The notes under the pieces were generated by a model. It did no database searches. It was not told where the DNA came from and worked only from the letters and a program-made list of their open reading frames with translations. The position numbers and the translations under genes are program-made. Below, one piece after another: positions 17,625 through 25,750 of a stretch of 64,000 nt of DNA (position 1 is its first letter; each line of letters begins with the position of its first letter). Source of the stretch: Roseibium sp. MMSF_3544 (GTDB taxonomy: Bacteria > Pseudomonadota > Alphaproteobacteria > Rhizobiales > Stappiaceae); NCBI RefSeq assembly GCF_030732845.1, contig NZ_JASHKA010000023.1, positions 28,356 to 92,355 of the forward strand, given 5' to 3'.

Positions 17625-17932
17625 GCTCGAACGCCCAAGTTCCGGCTAAACTACTGTGTTGTGGACAGCTTCTTGAAAGCGCTCCTTAGACCGCTAGCAC
17701 AAACACACGTCAACTGCTGCCGCACGTTGACGAAATCAATCGTTCGAGGTTGAACGAAGCTCACGGCCATTGTTGAATTGTTGAATTCATTCAGAGAGTT
17801 GGTTTTTCCACAACCTCGTTGACCGCTGCAAAACCGTGCAAACCACGGCAAAACGCCTACGGGATTTTCGTGTAAGAAATCACTGCTGAAAACACCTAAA
17901 TCATTGGGAAACATACGTTTACCCCAATCGAA
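17625..17932. other. Spacer between island gene and tRNA-Leu
   Basis: 308 bases between the DUF4062-like gene and the tRNA 3' end. I see no integrase remnant. One short minus-strand frame overlaps the tRNA and is not credible. In tRNA-integrated islands this is where an attachment site would lie. Confidence 0.4.
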
Positions 17933-18019
17933 TGGTGCGGTCGAGAAGACTCGAACTTCCACGGGTTTTACCCCACAGCGACCTCAACGCTGCGCGTCTA
18001 CCAATTCCGCCACGACCGC
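17933..18019 (-). tRNA. tRNA-Leu (anticodon GAG)
   Basis: The minus strand folds as a leucine tRNA: acceptor GCGGTCG/CGACCGC with discriminator A and an encoded CCA, D-arm containing AATTGGTAGACGC, anticodon stem CAGCG/CGCTG around loop TTGAGGT (anticodon GAG), a long class II variable arm (GGGGTAAAACCC), and a T-arm with GTTCGAGTC. The 3' end faces the accessory region, the orientation expected for integration at a tRNA 3' end. Confidence 0.95.
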
Positions 18020-18140
18020 ATATTCGATTGTTCCCGGCGCCTGTCTGCGTCGAGGCGCTCCATGTAGCAAAAGGATTTTGGGGGCGCAAGAGCCGAAACC
18101 GTATTAATTCACAAGCGCCCGATATTTCTTTGAGCCAGGC

Positions 18141-18407
18141 TTACAACGGCCCGTCGGTCCGCATCGGACGTACTTCCGGTGCACGCATCAGAACCTCGGT
18201 AATCGAAATACCAATCCGTTCGCCGAGCAGTACCACCTGTCCACGTGCCACCAGTGTATTGTTGGCGTAGATCTTGACATCATCGTCTTCTGATACGTCC
18301 AGATCGATGACGGCACCACGGCCCATGCGCAGGAGCTGATGCACCGGCATTTCGGATTCGCCGAGCACGACGGAAATGTCGACTTTGATTTCGTCAAAGG
18401 TGGTCAT
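18141..18407 (-). CDS. FliN-type flagellar motor switch protein
   Basis: 88 residues forming a single SpoA (SpoA/FliN C-terminal) domain: ISVVLGESEMPVHQLLRMGR, then GAVIDLDVSEDDDVKIYANN and VARGQVVLLGERIGISITEV. FliN binds FliM in the C-ring of the flagellum and takes part in switching rotation and export. The length suits short FliN proteins that lack the extended N-terminus. No other flagellar gene lies nearby, which is unusual, as fliN normally sits in a flagellar operon; it may be a second copy. It diverges from lipB. Confidence 0.8.
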   Translation of the reverse strand: MTTFDEIKVDISVVLGESEMPVHQLLRMGRGAVIDLDVSEDDDVKIYANNTLVARGQVVLLGERIGISITEVLMRAPEVRPMRTDGPL

Positions 18408-18502
18408 CGGACGTCAAGATCCTTAAATAGGGCGAACCCGCCAGCGCCACACCATATCACGGCCCGGCAAGCCAGCTCAAAAAACAAAGAAGTGTCATCC
18501 AC

Positions 18503-19210
18503 ATGTCACCAGCCGAAAGAGACCAGATTTCTCTCAGTTTTCAGCCGAAAACGGGTTCTGAACCGGTGGAGTGGAAGATATCTGACGAGCTTGTGGACTA
18601 TGAGCACGCGCTTGAGGAAATGGAAAGTCGCGTCGAGAGAATCATCTCGGGCGAAGCCCGCGAGCTTGTCTGGCTTCTCGAACACCCTCCACTTTACACC
18701 GCCGGAACCAGGGCGGACGACAGGGATCTGGTGACCCCTGACCGCTTCCCCGTCTACCGCACCAAGCGCGGCGGCCAGCACACCTATCACGGTCCGGGCC
18801 AACGCATCGCCTACGTGATGCTCAACCTGAAAACGCGGAAGCAGGACGTCCGGGCCTTCGTGTCAGCGCTCGAAACCTGGCTCATCAACACGTTGTGGCA
18901 TTACCACATCCGCGGTGAGCGGCGCGAGGACAGGGTTGGCGTCTGGGTTAGCCGTCCGGACCGGGGCGAAGCCGTCGAGGACAAGATTGCCGCCCTTGGT
19001 CTTCGGCTGCGCAGATGGGTCACTTATCACGGTATCAGCTTCAACGTTGAACCGGAGCTCGACCACTTTTCCGGCATCGTGCCCTGCGGTGTCAAAGACC
19101 ACGGTGTCACAAGCCTTGTCGATCTTGGGATCCCGGTGACCATGGCGGAAAACGACATGGTTCTGCGCGCGGAATTCGAAAAGATCTTCGGCCCTGTCGT
19201 CTCTGTCTAG
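18503..19210 (+). CDS. lipB: Octanoyltransferase LipB
   Basis: 235 residues. LipB moves the octanoyl group from acyl carrier protein to lipoyl domains, the first step of lipoate synthesis for pyruvate and 2-oxoglutarate dehydrogenases. The hallmark RGGQHTYHGPGQ and GIVPCGV (catalytic cysteine) are present, as is the conserved lysine in EDKIAALGLRLRRW. Length is normal. It ends 12 bases from the convergent sqdC. An unusually long N-terminal extension is not evident. Cytoplasmic. Confidence 0.95.
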   Translation: MSPAERDQISLSFQPKTGSEPVEWKISDELVDYEHALEEMESRVERIISGEARELVWLLEHPPLYTAGTRADDRDLVTPDRFPVYRTKRGGQHTYHGPGQRIAYVMLNLKTRKQDVRAFVSALETWLINTLWHYHIRGERREDRVGVWVSRPDRGEAVEDKIAALGLRLRRWVTYHGISFNVEPELDHFSGIVPCGVKDHGVTSLVDLGIPVTMAENDMVLRAEFEKIFGPVVSV

Positions 19211-19222
19211 CTTCGCGTTGTT

Positions 19223-20089
19223 TCAAACAGGCGAACAGGTATTCAAGAAATCCTGCAGACGCTGAACACCACCGGGCTTCCATCCAAGGGCCCGGAGCCT
19301 GGCCGTATCCATTTCGCCCGGGATCCTGGAAGACTTTTCAGGAACTTCAATACCGACCGCTCGAAGCGAAGCGAGCATTCCAAGAAGGTCGCTCCGGTCC
19401 AGCATGAGGTCGGACACGTTGAAAACATCAAACCTTTTCCCGGTATTCCCCTGCTTCAAAAGCAAGGCGACGGCTGCTGCAAGGTCGTCTCCGTGCACTT
19501 CCGTTCCGCACCTTGGCTCGATCCGATTGCCCGACAGAAAGCTGTCGAACAGGCCGGACCACTTGTGCTCACGAAGACCTGGAGCCACACCGTAGACGCC
19601 GGTCGTTCTCAAGACGATCCCGCAAAACGCTTCATCGCATAAATCCGAAAGCTGGTGTTCACCGGCCAGCTTGGCCTCGCCGTAAAGCGTGTCAGGTGCC
19701 GGCTCATCGGCTTCACGCAGTGTCTCGCCGCCGCGATGATCGCCATAGACGGCTCGGCTGGAGACGAACACAGCATGCCGGCAACTGGTGGCTTTGGCGG
19801 CCGCGAAGAGCGCCTTCGTTCCATCGACGTTCAATCGCCAGAAGCGGTCCGGATCCGTCCCCTCGCCGCCACGGAACTTGCCCGGCGCGTGGTGAAGCGC
19901 ACAATGGATGAGCACATCGGCCCTGGGTAGGTCAGGCACTGGATTGGCAAGGTCAAAGGGTGAAAACGCAAGTGGCATGTCCGCGACGGGAGCGCGGCCA
20001 AGCGAGGTGACGTCATGTCCCTCTGTCAGCATCCGATGCGCGAGAAATCGGCCAACTGTTCCACCGGCGCCTGTGATCAGGACATGCAT
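19223..20089 (-). CDS. sqdC: SqdC-like NAD-dependent epimerase/reductase
   Basis: 288 residues of the extended short-chain dehydrogenase fold: TGAGGTVGRFLA (dinucleotide binding) and active-site tyrosine and lysine in TLYGEAKLAGE. It directly follows the sqdD-like glycosyltransferase (stop and start adjacent) and ends the sqdB-sqdD-sqdC order known from Rhodobacter sphaeroides, where SqdC is needed for normal completion of the sulfolipid sulfoquinovosyl diacylglycerol. The name rests mainly on gene order; by sequence alone it is only an epimerase-family protein. Confidence 0.75.
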   Translation of the reverse strand: MHVLITGAGGTVGRFLAHRMLTEGHDVTSLGRAPVADMPLAFSPFDLANPVPDLPRADVLIHCALHHAPGKFRGGEGTDPDRFWRLNVDGTKALFAAAKATSCRHAVFVSSRAVYGDHRGGETLREADEPAPDTLYGEAKLAGEHQLSDLCDEAFCGIVLRTTGVYGVAPGLREHKWSGLFDSFLSGNRIEPRCGTEVHGDDLAAAVALLLKQGNTGKRFDVFNVSDLMLDRSDLLGMLASLRAVGIEVPEKSSRIPGEMDTARLRALGWKPGGVQRLQDFLNTCSPV

Positions 20090-20956
20090 TCAGGACGCCT
20101 GTTGCTCGGCCCATTCCGAAGGCCCTTTCAGCCGCGTCGTATCCGCCGGAATTCCGTCTCCGGTCGCAAAGGCTTGCCAAAGATCGATCAGTGGCCGGAG
20201 CCGATCCGCCTTTTCGTGCCCCGCCTGCCATGGCTTTTCATACTGATAATGCAGAATGTGGATTTGCTCCCAGCTCCACAGCTCCGGCAGGTTGAACCAG
20301 ACATATTGCAGCATATTGTAAAAGACCGGCAGACCTTGCCAATCGGGAAAGTAATTCTCAAGGAACGTCTGATCGGTACGACGCCAGAAGACATCCGGCT
20401 TGTCCAGCCTGGAAAGCATCTGCTCGAACGTGGTTTCGCTCGGCCGCGCCGTGAAGACACCGCTGTTCAACCGATGAAAGTCGGCCAAACCCTCATAGAC
20501 ATTTGGTGCCGCGCAGAATTCCGGAAACTCAAACAACCGGTCGCAGTTCTGAAGCACAAGCGCGTCAGCATCGATGAACACGACGCGCTCATACTCGACA
20601 AGTTGCCAGAGCCGCAGCTTCACGAAATTGTCGAGCGGCGTATGAAAGACCGGCTTGCCTCCTTTTGAAAACGGTGCGGCCTTGTGCAGGCGGCCACGTT
20701 CGTGCCGCTCGTTGAAAGCATCGGATGTTGGCAACCGTTCGCAGCGTCCAAGCCGCGGTTCAAAGGTCTTTAGGGCTGCAAGGTCCTCGTCGTCGACACC
20801 CGGCGTTTGGAGAACCACAAGATCGGCGTCGGATCGTGCTCTGCGCAACGACCGCAGCAGCGCCGTCGCACCAAGAACATAGTCCCTGTTGGTCACCAGC
20901 GTTACATAGGCATATCTGGCGCCCTGCGCCTTGTTGAACTCCGGTTCACCGGTCAT
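20090..20956 (-). CDS. sqdD: Glycosyltransferase family 8, SqdD-like
   Basis: 288 residues of the glycogenin-like GT8 family: IDADALVLQN (metal-binding DxD), LNSGVFTARPS, and HYQYEKPW near the C-terminus (conserved HxxxKPW type). It lies nine bases after sqdB and immediately before the sqdC-like gene. In Rhodobacter sphaeroides, SqdD is a glycogenin-like protein thought to transfer sulfoquinovose from UDP-sulfoquinovose. The enzyme is predicted to act at the cytoplasmic membrane face. Assignment combines family and operon order. Confidence 0.82.
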   Translation of the reverse strand: MTGEPEFNKAQGARYAYVTLVTNRDYVLGATALLRSLRRARSDADLVVLQTPGVDDEDLAALKTFEPRLGRCERLPTSDAFNERHERGRLHKAAPFSKGGKPVFHTPLDNFVKLRLWQLVEYERVVFIDADALVLQNCDRLFEFPEFCAAPNVYEGLADFHRLNSGVFTARPSETTFEQMLSRLDKPDVFWRRTDQTFLENYFPDWQGLPVFYNMLQYVWFNLPELWSWEQIHILHYQYEKPWQAGHEKADRLRPLIDLWQAFATGDGIPADTTRLKGPSEWAEQQAS

Positions 20957-20965
20957 GCCAAAGCC

Positions 20966-22186
20966 TCACGAGACCGATTTTAGCCGGGGATGCTCCGGAT
21001 CGTGCTCGATCTCTTCCGCGATTTCACGGGTCCACGCGGAAACTGCCGGTACCCGGCTGCGGTCAACCCGATAGGCATAGGCCTTGGCCACATCGACCAC
21101 CTCCTCCAGAAGGCCGTCTTCCAGCTTGATCGGATCGAGCCCGAGATCCAGGAATTGTTCGTTCCTGACGACAAGGTCGTTTTCGGCTGCCTCCTTACGC
21201 GGGTTGGGCAGATAAGCCACCTTTGCGCCAGTCAGTCTGGAAATCAGTTCGGCAAGGCCACGGACCCGATGTGTTTCCGTCATCTGATTGAAGACCTTGA
21301 CCCGGTCGCCGCTTTGCGGCGGGTTTTTCAGGGCAAGTTCAATGCAGCGCACCGAGTCCTGAATATGGATGAAGGCGCGGGTCTGGCCACCGGTGCCATG
21401 CACGGTCAGCGGATAGTCGATTGCCGCCTGGATGAGGAACCGGTTCAGGACGGTTCCATAGTCTCCGTCATAGTCGAAACGGTTGATGAGCTGCTTGTGG
21501 CGTTTGGTCTGTTCCGTGTGCGTGCCCCAAACAATGCCCTGATGCAGATCGGTGATCCTGAGACCGTCATTCTTGGCATAGAACTGGAAAAGCAGCTGAT
21601 CGAGACACTTGGTCATGTGGTAGATCGATCCGGGATTAGCCGGATAAAGGATCTCCTGATTGACCTTTTCTCCGGCCAGGGTCTCGACATCGACGCCCAG
21701 ATAGCCCTCTGGGATGGCCGCTCCGACGTTTGAGTATCCATAGACCCCCATCGTGCCGAGATGCACCAGATGTGCATCCAGATTCAGCTCAACCATGGCG
21801 TTGAGCAAATGATGGGTAGCATTGACGTTGTTGTTGACGGTGTAGTTCTTGTGCTGATCCGACTTCATCGAATACGGCGCCGCCCGCTGTTCGGCAAAGT
21901 GGATGATCGCATCGGGACGGTTGTCAGACAGCCAGGCCTTGAACACTTCATAGTTCTCGGCAATATCGATCAGATGGAAATGGATTGTATTGCCCGTTTC
22001 CTGTTTCCAGATGCGTGTGCGTTCCTGAATGGAATCCATCGGTGTGAGCGATTGGACGCCAAGTTCCGCATCGATCCAGCGCCGGCTCAAATCATCAATG
22101 ATATGGATTTCGTGGCCGATGTCGGACAGATGCAAAGAGGTGGGCCAACCAACGAATCCGTCACCACCGAGAACCGCTATTTTCAC
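20966..22186 (-). CDS. sqdB: UDP-sulfoquinovose synthase SqdB
   Basis: 406 residues. SqdB makes UDP-sulfoquinovose from UDP-glucose and sulfite, the head-group donor for the membrane sulfolipid SQDG. Diagnostic features are GGDGFVGWPTSLHLS (dinucleotide motif in the SQD1 form), RRWIDAELGVQSLTPM, and the catalytic YHMTK. Length matches the family. The start is GTG at 22186 with GGAG upstream. First gene of the sqdBDC operon. Cytoplasmic; the product becomes part of a phosphate-free membrane lipid useful under phosphate limitation. Confidence 0.93.
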   Translation of the reverse strand: MKIAVLGGDGFVGWPTSLHLSDIGHEIHIIDDLSRRWIDAELGVQSLTPMDSIQERTRIWKQETGNTIHFHLIDIAENYEVFKAWLSDNRPDAIIHFAEQRAAPYSMKSDQHKNYTVNNNVNATHHLLNAMVELNLDAHLVHLGTMGVYGYSNVGAAIPEGYLGVDVETLAGEKVNQEILYPANPGSIYHMTKCLDQLLFQFYAKNDGLRITDLHQGIVWGTHTEQTKRHKQLINRFDYDGDYGTVLNRFLIQAAIDYPLTVHGTGGQTRAFIHIQDSVRCIELALKNPPQSGDRVKVFNQMTETHRVRGLAELISRLTGAKVAYLPNPRKEAAENDLVVRNEQFLDLGLDPIKLEDGLLEEVVDVAKAYAYRVDRSRVPAVSAWTREIAEEIEHDPEHPRLKSVS

Positions 22187-22330
22187 GAGAAATCTCCCTG
22201 ATTGGGCAGAAAAGCTTAAATCAGACGTTCTGATTGTTTCATATGTGAGATCAGATCATTGCGATAATTCAATGACAGTTCAACGTTGAAATTCGTAATT
22301 GATACACAAATCCAAAGATGACGCCGTCTC

Positions 22331-22624
22331 TTAAGCAGTTTCCCTGACTTTGAACGGGCCTTCTTGCAACTCGACCGGGTCCAGTTCCTTGACGCCGGTT
22401 ACTTTGGCAAGTCGTGGTCCACGCCAGACAGCATCCAGCATGTCGGCGACACCTGCTGGCTGGCCTGAAAAGACCGCCTCAACGGCGCCGGAAGTTCTGT
22501 TCCTGACCCATCCTGAGAGACCGCGCGCGATTGCCGTGTCCGCACACCAGGCTCTGTAGCCGACGCCCTGCACCCGGCCCTCGATGAGAACGTGAACGGT
22601 CACCAGCCCAGATGTCATGGTCAT
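22331..22624 (-). CDS. acyP: Acylphosphatase
   Basis: 97 residues covering the whole acylphosphatase fold: VLIEGRVQGVGYRAW (phosphate loop with the catalytic arginine) and GLSGWVRNRTSGAVEAVFSG (catalytic asparagine). It hydrolyses carboxyl-phosphate bonds in small acylphosphates; the physiological role is unclear. Cytoplasmic. It lies between sqdB and the RNA-repair genes, with short gaps and no visible terminator. Confidence 0.92.
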   Translation of the reverse strand: MTMTSGLVTVHVLIEGRVQGVGYRAWCADTAIARGLSGWVRNRTSGAVEAVFSGQPAGVADMLDAVWRGPRLAKVTGVKELDPVELQEGPFKVRETA

Positions 22625-22682
22625 TGTCCTGTCTTGTCTCTGGCGGCAATGTACCGGCGCTTGATCGGGCGCCGGTACAGTC

Positions 22683-23870
22683 TCAGCGACGTGCTCTTGA
22701 GGTCGTTTCTAGCTCATTTTCCGCAACGAGGCGCGTTATCTTGTGCGCTTCCCAATCACCGGGCGGTTCAAGTTTCTTCACCAGACCGGCGAGAGCCTCA
22801 TCCGGTATTGCTGTGGATCTGCCACGGTTCTGCTGGAACAACCTGTCCGGTCCCGCTTCAAGATAGACGATTTCGATATGCGCGCCGTAGTCCCGGAACA
22901 GACGCAGCGGCTTCGCCCTGAGCTGCTCCGAAACATTCGTGGCGTTCCAGACAAAGTCCCGGCCCGCACGCAAGTAAGACCGCGCCAGCTCATAGGCAGC
23001 CTGGACTACACGCCCCTGATTGCCGGTTGCCGGCTCGCCAATCATGTCTCGCACGGCGTCAAGACTGACGACGGGCAGATCGGGGCAGTTCGCGGCAATC
23101 CAGGTATCCTTGCCAACACCCGGCAGACCGGACATCAACTTGACCCTGCTTTTGAAGCTCTCATGAGCCGCAAAGTTCGGGTCCCGGTCCGATCGTTCGA
23201 AAAATGCAACACGGCTCTCGTCATTTGCAAAGGCGAACCTCGACGAAAGACAGGCACTTTCTTCAAAGAGCTGCTCGGCCAGCGCGACATTGTCCAGAAT
23301 GGACTGCTTGTCCGCGCAGACCCGTCCCAATGCGTCTGCGCGGGCATGAGTGCACAGAAGATCGGGCAGGCACCTGAAGGACGTTTTGATCGCCTGCCTC
23401 TGTCCGTCTTCCCGCTCAATGAGCCAGAACGGCAATTGATGACAGGTAATCAATCCGCAGATCTCTTCACGCCATGCGAACGGAGCCGCCGCTTCCCAGA
23501 GAAGTTGCCGGGCAATGAGCGCCCCTACCCTGGAGTGACCGCGCGAGGTCACCCGGCCGTTGTCTTCCTTCATCGTCACGGCCGGTTTGCCGACATCATG
23601 CAGGACCGCAGCCCAGAAAAGACAGAACCGTTGCCGCTGATCCAGGGACCGCCAGGCAGACATTGACACGAGCTCTTCGACAACCATGCGCGTATGAGTG
23701 CCGACATCGCCCTCTGCGTGATGAACCGGATCCTGGGGGCACACGTCCAAAGCGGCAAGCTGCGGCCACAACGCCCAGATGCGTCCCCAGTCGATCTGCC
23801 AGTCAGGTGCTGCAGGTACGAGGTCCAACAGATCGGGATACGAAACCTGGTTGGTGTTTCTAGACTTCAT
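22683..23870 (-). CDS. HD-Pnk-like RNA end-healing enzyme (HD phosphoesterase plus polynucleotide kinase)
   Basis: 395 residues. The N-terminal HD domain has HTRM and LHDVGKPAV (metal ligands) plus further histidines to about residue 150. The C-terminal part (from about 245) is a P-loop kinase: SGLPGVGKDTW, then VVSLDAVRDMIG and NATN. The same order is known for bacterial HD-Pnk, which removes a 2',3'-cyclic phosphate or 3'-phosphate and phosphorylates the 5'-OH end. It overlaps the upstream RNA ligase gene by 11 bases, which supports a heal-and-seal RNA repair pair. Activity is inferred from family architecture. Confidence 0.8.
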   Translation of the reverse strand: MKSRNTNQVSYPDLLDLVPAAPDWQIDWGRIWALWPQLAALDVCPQDPVHHAEGDVGTHTRMVVEELVSMSAWRSLDQRQRFCLFWAAVLHDVGKPAVTMKEDNGRVTSRGHSRVGALIARQLLWEAAAPFAWREEICGLITCHQLPFWLIEREDGQRQAIKTSFRCLPDLLCTHARADALGRVCADKQSILDNVALAEQLFEESACLSSRFAFANDESRVAFFERSDRDPNFAAHESFKSRVKLMSGLPGVGKDTWIAANCPDLPVVSLDAVRDMIGEPATGNQGRVVQAAYELARSYLRAGRDFVWNATNVSEQLRAKPLRLFRDYGAHIEIVYLEAGPDRLFQQNRGRSTAIPDEALAGLVKKLEPPGDWEAHKITRLVAENELETTSRARR

Positions 23871-24708
23871 CGTAAGCCCCTTTCACGCCAAGAACAGGAG
23901 CAAATATGTCGGTGTCTGCAGCCAGTTGGTTCGGCAGTATGGGTCGAGATTGCCAGTGGCCATCAGAATCCGTAATTGCCTGAACGAAGTCTGCTCTGAC
24001 GAACTTGAACCGATCCAGAACGTAGTCTTCGTCTTCAGACTTTACGTAAAGTCCTTCGGCAAGATCCGTGTCTTCCGTCTGCCGCTCGACCATGTCGAGC
24101 CGGTTTTTCGACGCCTCGGCCGATCGTTCCAGTTCGTTTCGCCAGCCGGCGGACTTGTACAGCGAAGGCTTTATGAGCCGGCGCAGGTCTTCAACCGACG
24201 ACACCGCTCCCTCGTGAAGGACCGGGACAGGCATGACCGGCAGCCCGCCAAGCACGCGTCTGCGACCGGCAGTGCTCAAGAAACGGCCGGTTTCCCGATC
24301 GAATACATCAAATTCAAGAAAGTAGTGCGGCAGCCGGTCATAGAAGCTGGTGTGCTTCGCATAGAGCCATTCGCCGAACATGATGTAGCGGCGACCGAGC
24401 ACCTCGCTCAGCGCATTGGCGTGAACGGATGCCCAGGTCTTCAGGAGATCGAAGTGCCTTTCGCGGTATCCGCCGACCAGAAAATGTCCGCGGCTTTGCA
24501 GCCTCAGCGTCCCTTCCGGATCGAACGAAACGGCACAATTGGCACCATCTATCTTTTCCTCGATGACAAGAAACTGGTCCGCCAATTCCGCAATCGGCTT
24601 GTCGTCCCCAAGATCACCTTCCTGCAGCCGCGACCCTTCCAGGTGCCGCGTGCGCGGATATTTCAATAATTCCATGATATCGCTCGAAGTTTCCAAGATC
24701 CGGGCCAA
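23860..24708 (-). CDS. RNA ligase, Rnl2-like
   Basis: 282 residues of the nucleotidyltransferase ligase superfamily: motif I EEKIDGANC (lysine nucleophile), FGEWLYAKH (motif III), EGLYVKSED (motif IV) and KFVRADF (motif V). The opening LLKYPRTRHLEGSR is typical of this bacterial RNA ligase group. The start is uncertain: a TTG at 24708 has GAGG five bases upstream; an ATG at 24675 has no clear site but matches the usual N-terminus of relatives. It is translated just before, and overlaps, the HD-Pnk-like gene. Predicted to join 3'-OH and 5'-phosphate RNA ends. No regulator or toxin gene adjoins it. Confidence 0.85.
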   Translation of the reverse strand: MARILETSSDIMELLKYPRTRHLEGSRLQEGDLGDDKPIAELADQFLVIEEKIDGANCAVSFDPEGTLRLQSRGHFLVGGYRERHFDLLKTWASVHANALSEVLGRRYIMFGEWLYAKHTSFYDRLPHYFLEFDVFDRETGRFLSTAGRRRVLGGLPVMPVPVLHEGAVSSVEDLRRLIKPSLYKSAGWRNELERSAEASKNRLDMVERQTEDTDLAEGLYVKSEDEDYVLDRFKFVRADFVQAITDSDGHWQSRPILPNQLAADTDIFAPVLGVKGAYDEV

Positions 24709-24907
24709 AGCAACCTCGTCGTCAGCGGACCATTAGAGTCCGTTGAGCTTGTTGTTGTCTGAAACGTCTGGAATCCTGAATTGCACAAAGAACCGATCCC
24801 GTTTGATTGGATCAGCCCGTTTTCAGCAAAGTGATCGAGCGGGTTACATTTTTCTGGCTCAAAACATTCGGGTTACTATGCGCTGCGTTATACAGCAATT
24901 GGACTGC

Positions 24908-24956
24908 CACGCAAAGCAGCCCCGCTTTTTTGGCCTGAAAGCAACTGGGCTGCGTG
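24908..24956. terminator. Imperfect stem-loop after the HAD gene
   Basis: CACGCA and GCAGCCC on one side pair with GGGCTGCGTG on the other around a loop with a T-run. It could end the upstream HAD gene or serve in the leader of the RNA ligase gene. No clear poly-T tail. Confidence 0.3.
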
Positions 24957-24997
24957 ACGGAAACAGTGACCCTTTAAAACGCCTTTGCAAGACTGCT

Positions 24998-25654
24998 TCA
25001 GGCTGCCGCGCACAAAAACTCGACGATATCCGCAGGCCTCGCAGCAATCAGGATTGGGCTCTCCGCTTCAAGTTCCTTGCGGCTGCCATAGCCCCAAAGG
25101 ACACCAATACTGGCCACTTCATTGACATTGGCACCGACAAGGTCGTGGCTGCGATCTCCGATCATCACGGTCTCGGACGCTGACAATCCCTCTTCTTCGA
25201 GAATGTGCGCAATCAGTTCACTCTTGGCGGAGCGATGCCCGCTGAGCTCGGATCCGTAAACCTTGCCGAAATGCGGCATCATCTCGAAATGATCGACGAT
25301 CTTGCCGGCATATGCGTGGGGCTTGGACGTGCACACATGCAAGTTCATTTCCTCGTTCCGCAAGGTTTGCAGCACGCGCGGAATTCCCTCGATAAGCGTG
25401 TTTTCGTAGAGGCCGGTGACAGTGTAACGCTCTCTGTAAAATGCCACAGCCCTGTCAAGCTCTGTGCGCTCGCCTGTGTTCAACAGAGTTTCGAAACTGT
25501 CCCAAAGCGGCGGACCAATACACCAACGAAGGTCTTCACCTTCCGGAACCGCCGCCCCCATCTTTCCCAGAGCGTACTGGATCGATCTGGTGATCCCGTC
25601 GAAGGGGTCGGTCAGCGTGCCGTCAAGATCAAATAGAACGGTCGAAAACGCCAT
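24998..25654 (-). CDS. HAD-family phosphatase (phosphoglycolate phosphatase-like)
   Basis: 218 residues: DLDGTLTD (nucleophile and acid aspartates), CTSKPH (motif II with threonine/serine), and MIGDRSHDLVGA (motif IV). Helical cap between motifs I and II as in subfamily IA. Substrate cannot be decided; phosphoglycolate and pyrophosphate are typical for the family. It begins 96 bases after the pccA stop, with a terminator between them, so it is probably separately transcribed. A second HAD gene of similar length lies at 38016. Confidence 0.85.
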   Translation of the reverse strand: MAFSTVLFDLDGTLTDPFDGITRSIQYALGKMGAAVPEGEDLRWCIGPPLWDSFETLLNTGERTELDRAVAFYRERYTVTGLYENTLIEGIPRVLQTLRNEEMNLHVCTSKPHAYAGKIVDHFEMMPHFGKVYGSELSGHRSAKSELIAHILEEEGLSASETVMIGDRSHDLVGANVNEVASIGVLWGYGSRKELEAESPILIAARPADIVEFLCAAA

Positions 25655-25671
25655 GAAGGCTTCCTTGCTTG

Positions 25672-25710
25672 AAAAAATAAAACGGCCCGGGACGTGGTGT
25701 CACAGGCCGC
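25672..25710 (-). terminator. Terminator after pccA
   Basis: On the minus strand CGGCC and GGCCG pair across a 17-base loop and are followed by TTTTATTTTTT. It lies 40-80 bases after the pccA stop and before the HAD gene, so it should separate the two units. Confidence 0.6.
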
Positions 25711-25750
25711 TTCAATACCTTTGGACCTGAAGTCCCGTCAATTCTCCGGA

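Noticed and set aside
1..17900. Second copy of the tRNA-Leu 3' end as an attachment site
   Set aside because: Reading by eye I found no repeat of the tRNA T-arm and acceptor sequence in this stretch; a computed search could still find a short one.
17651..17962. Minus-strand frame starting inside the tRNA-Leu gene
   Set aside because: Overlaps the tRNA, lacks a ribosome binding site and shows no integrase motif; not a credible gene.
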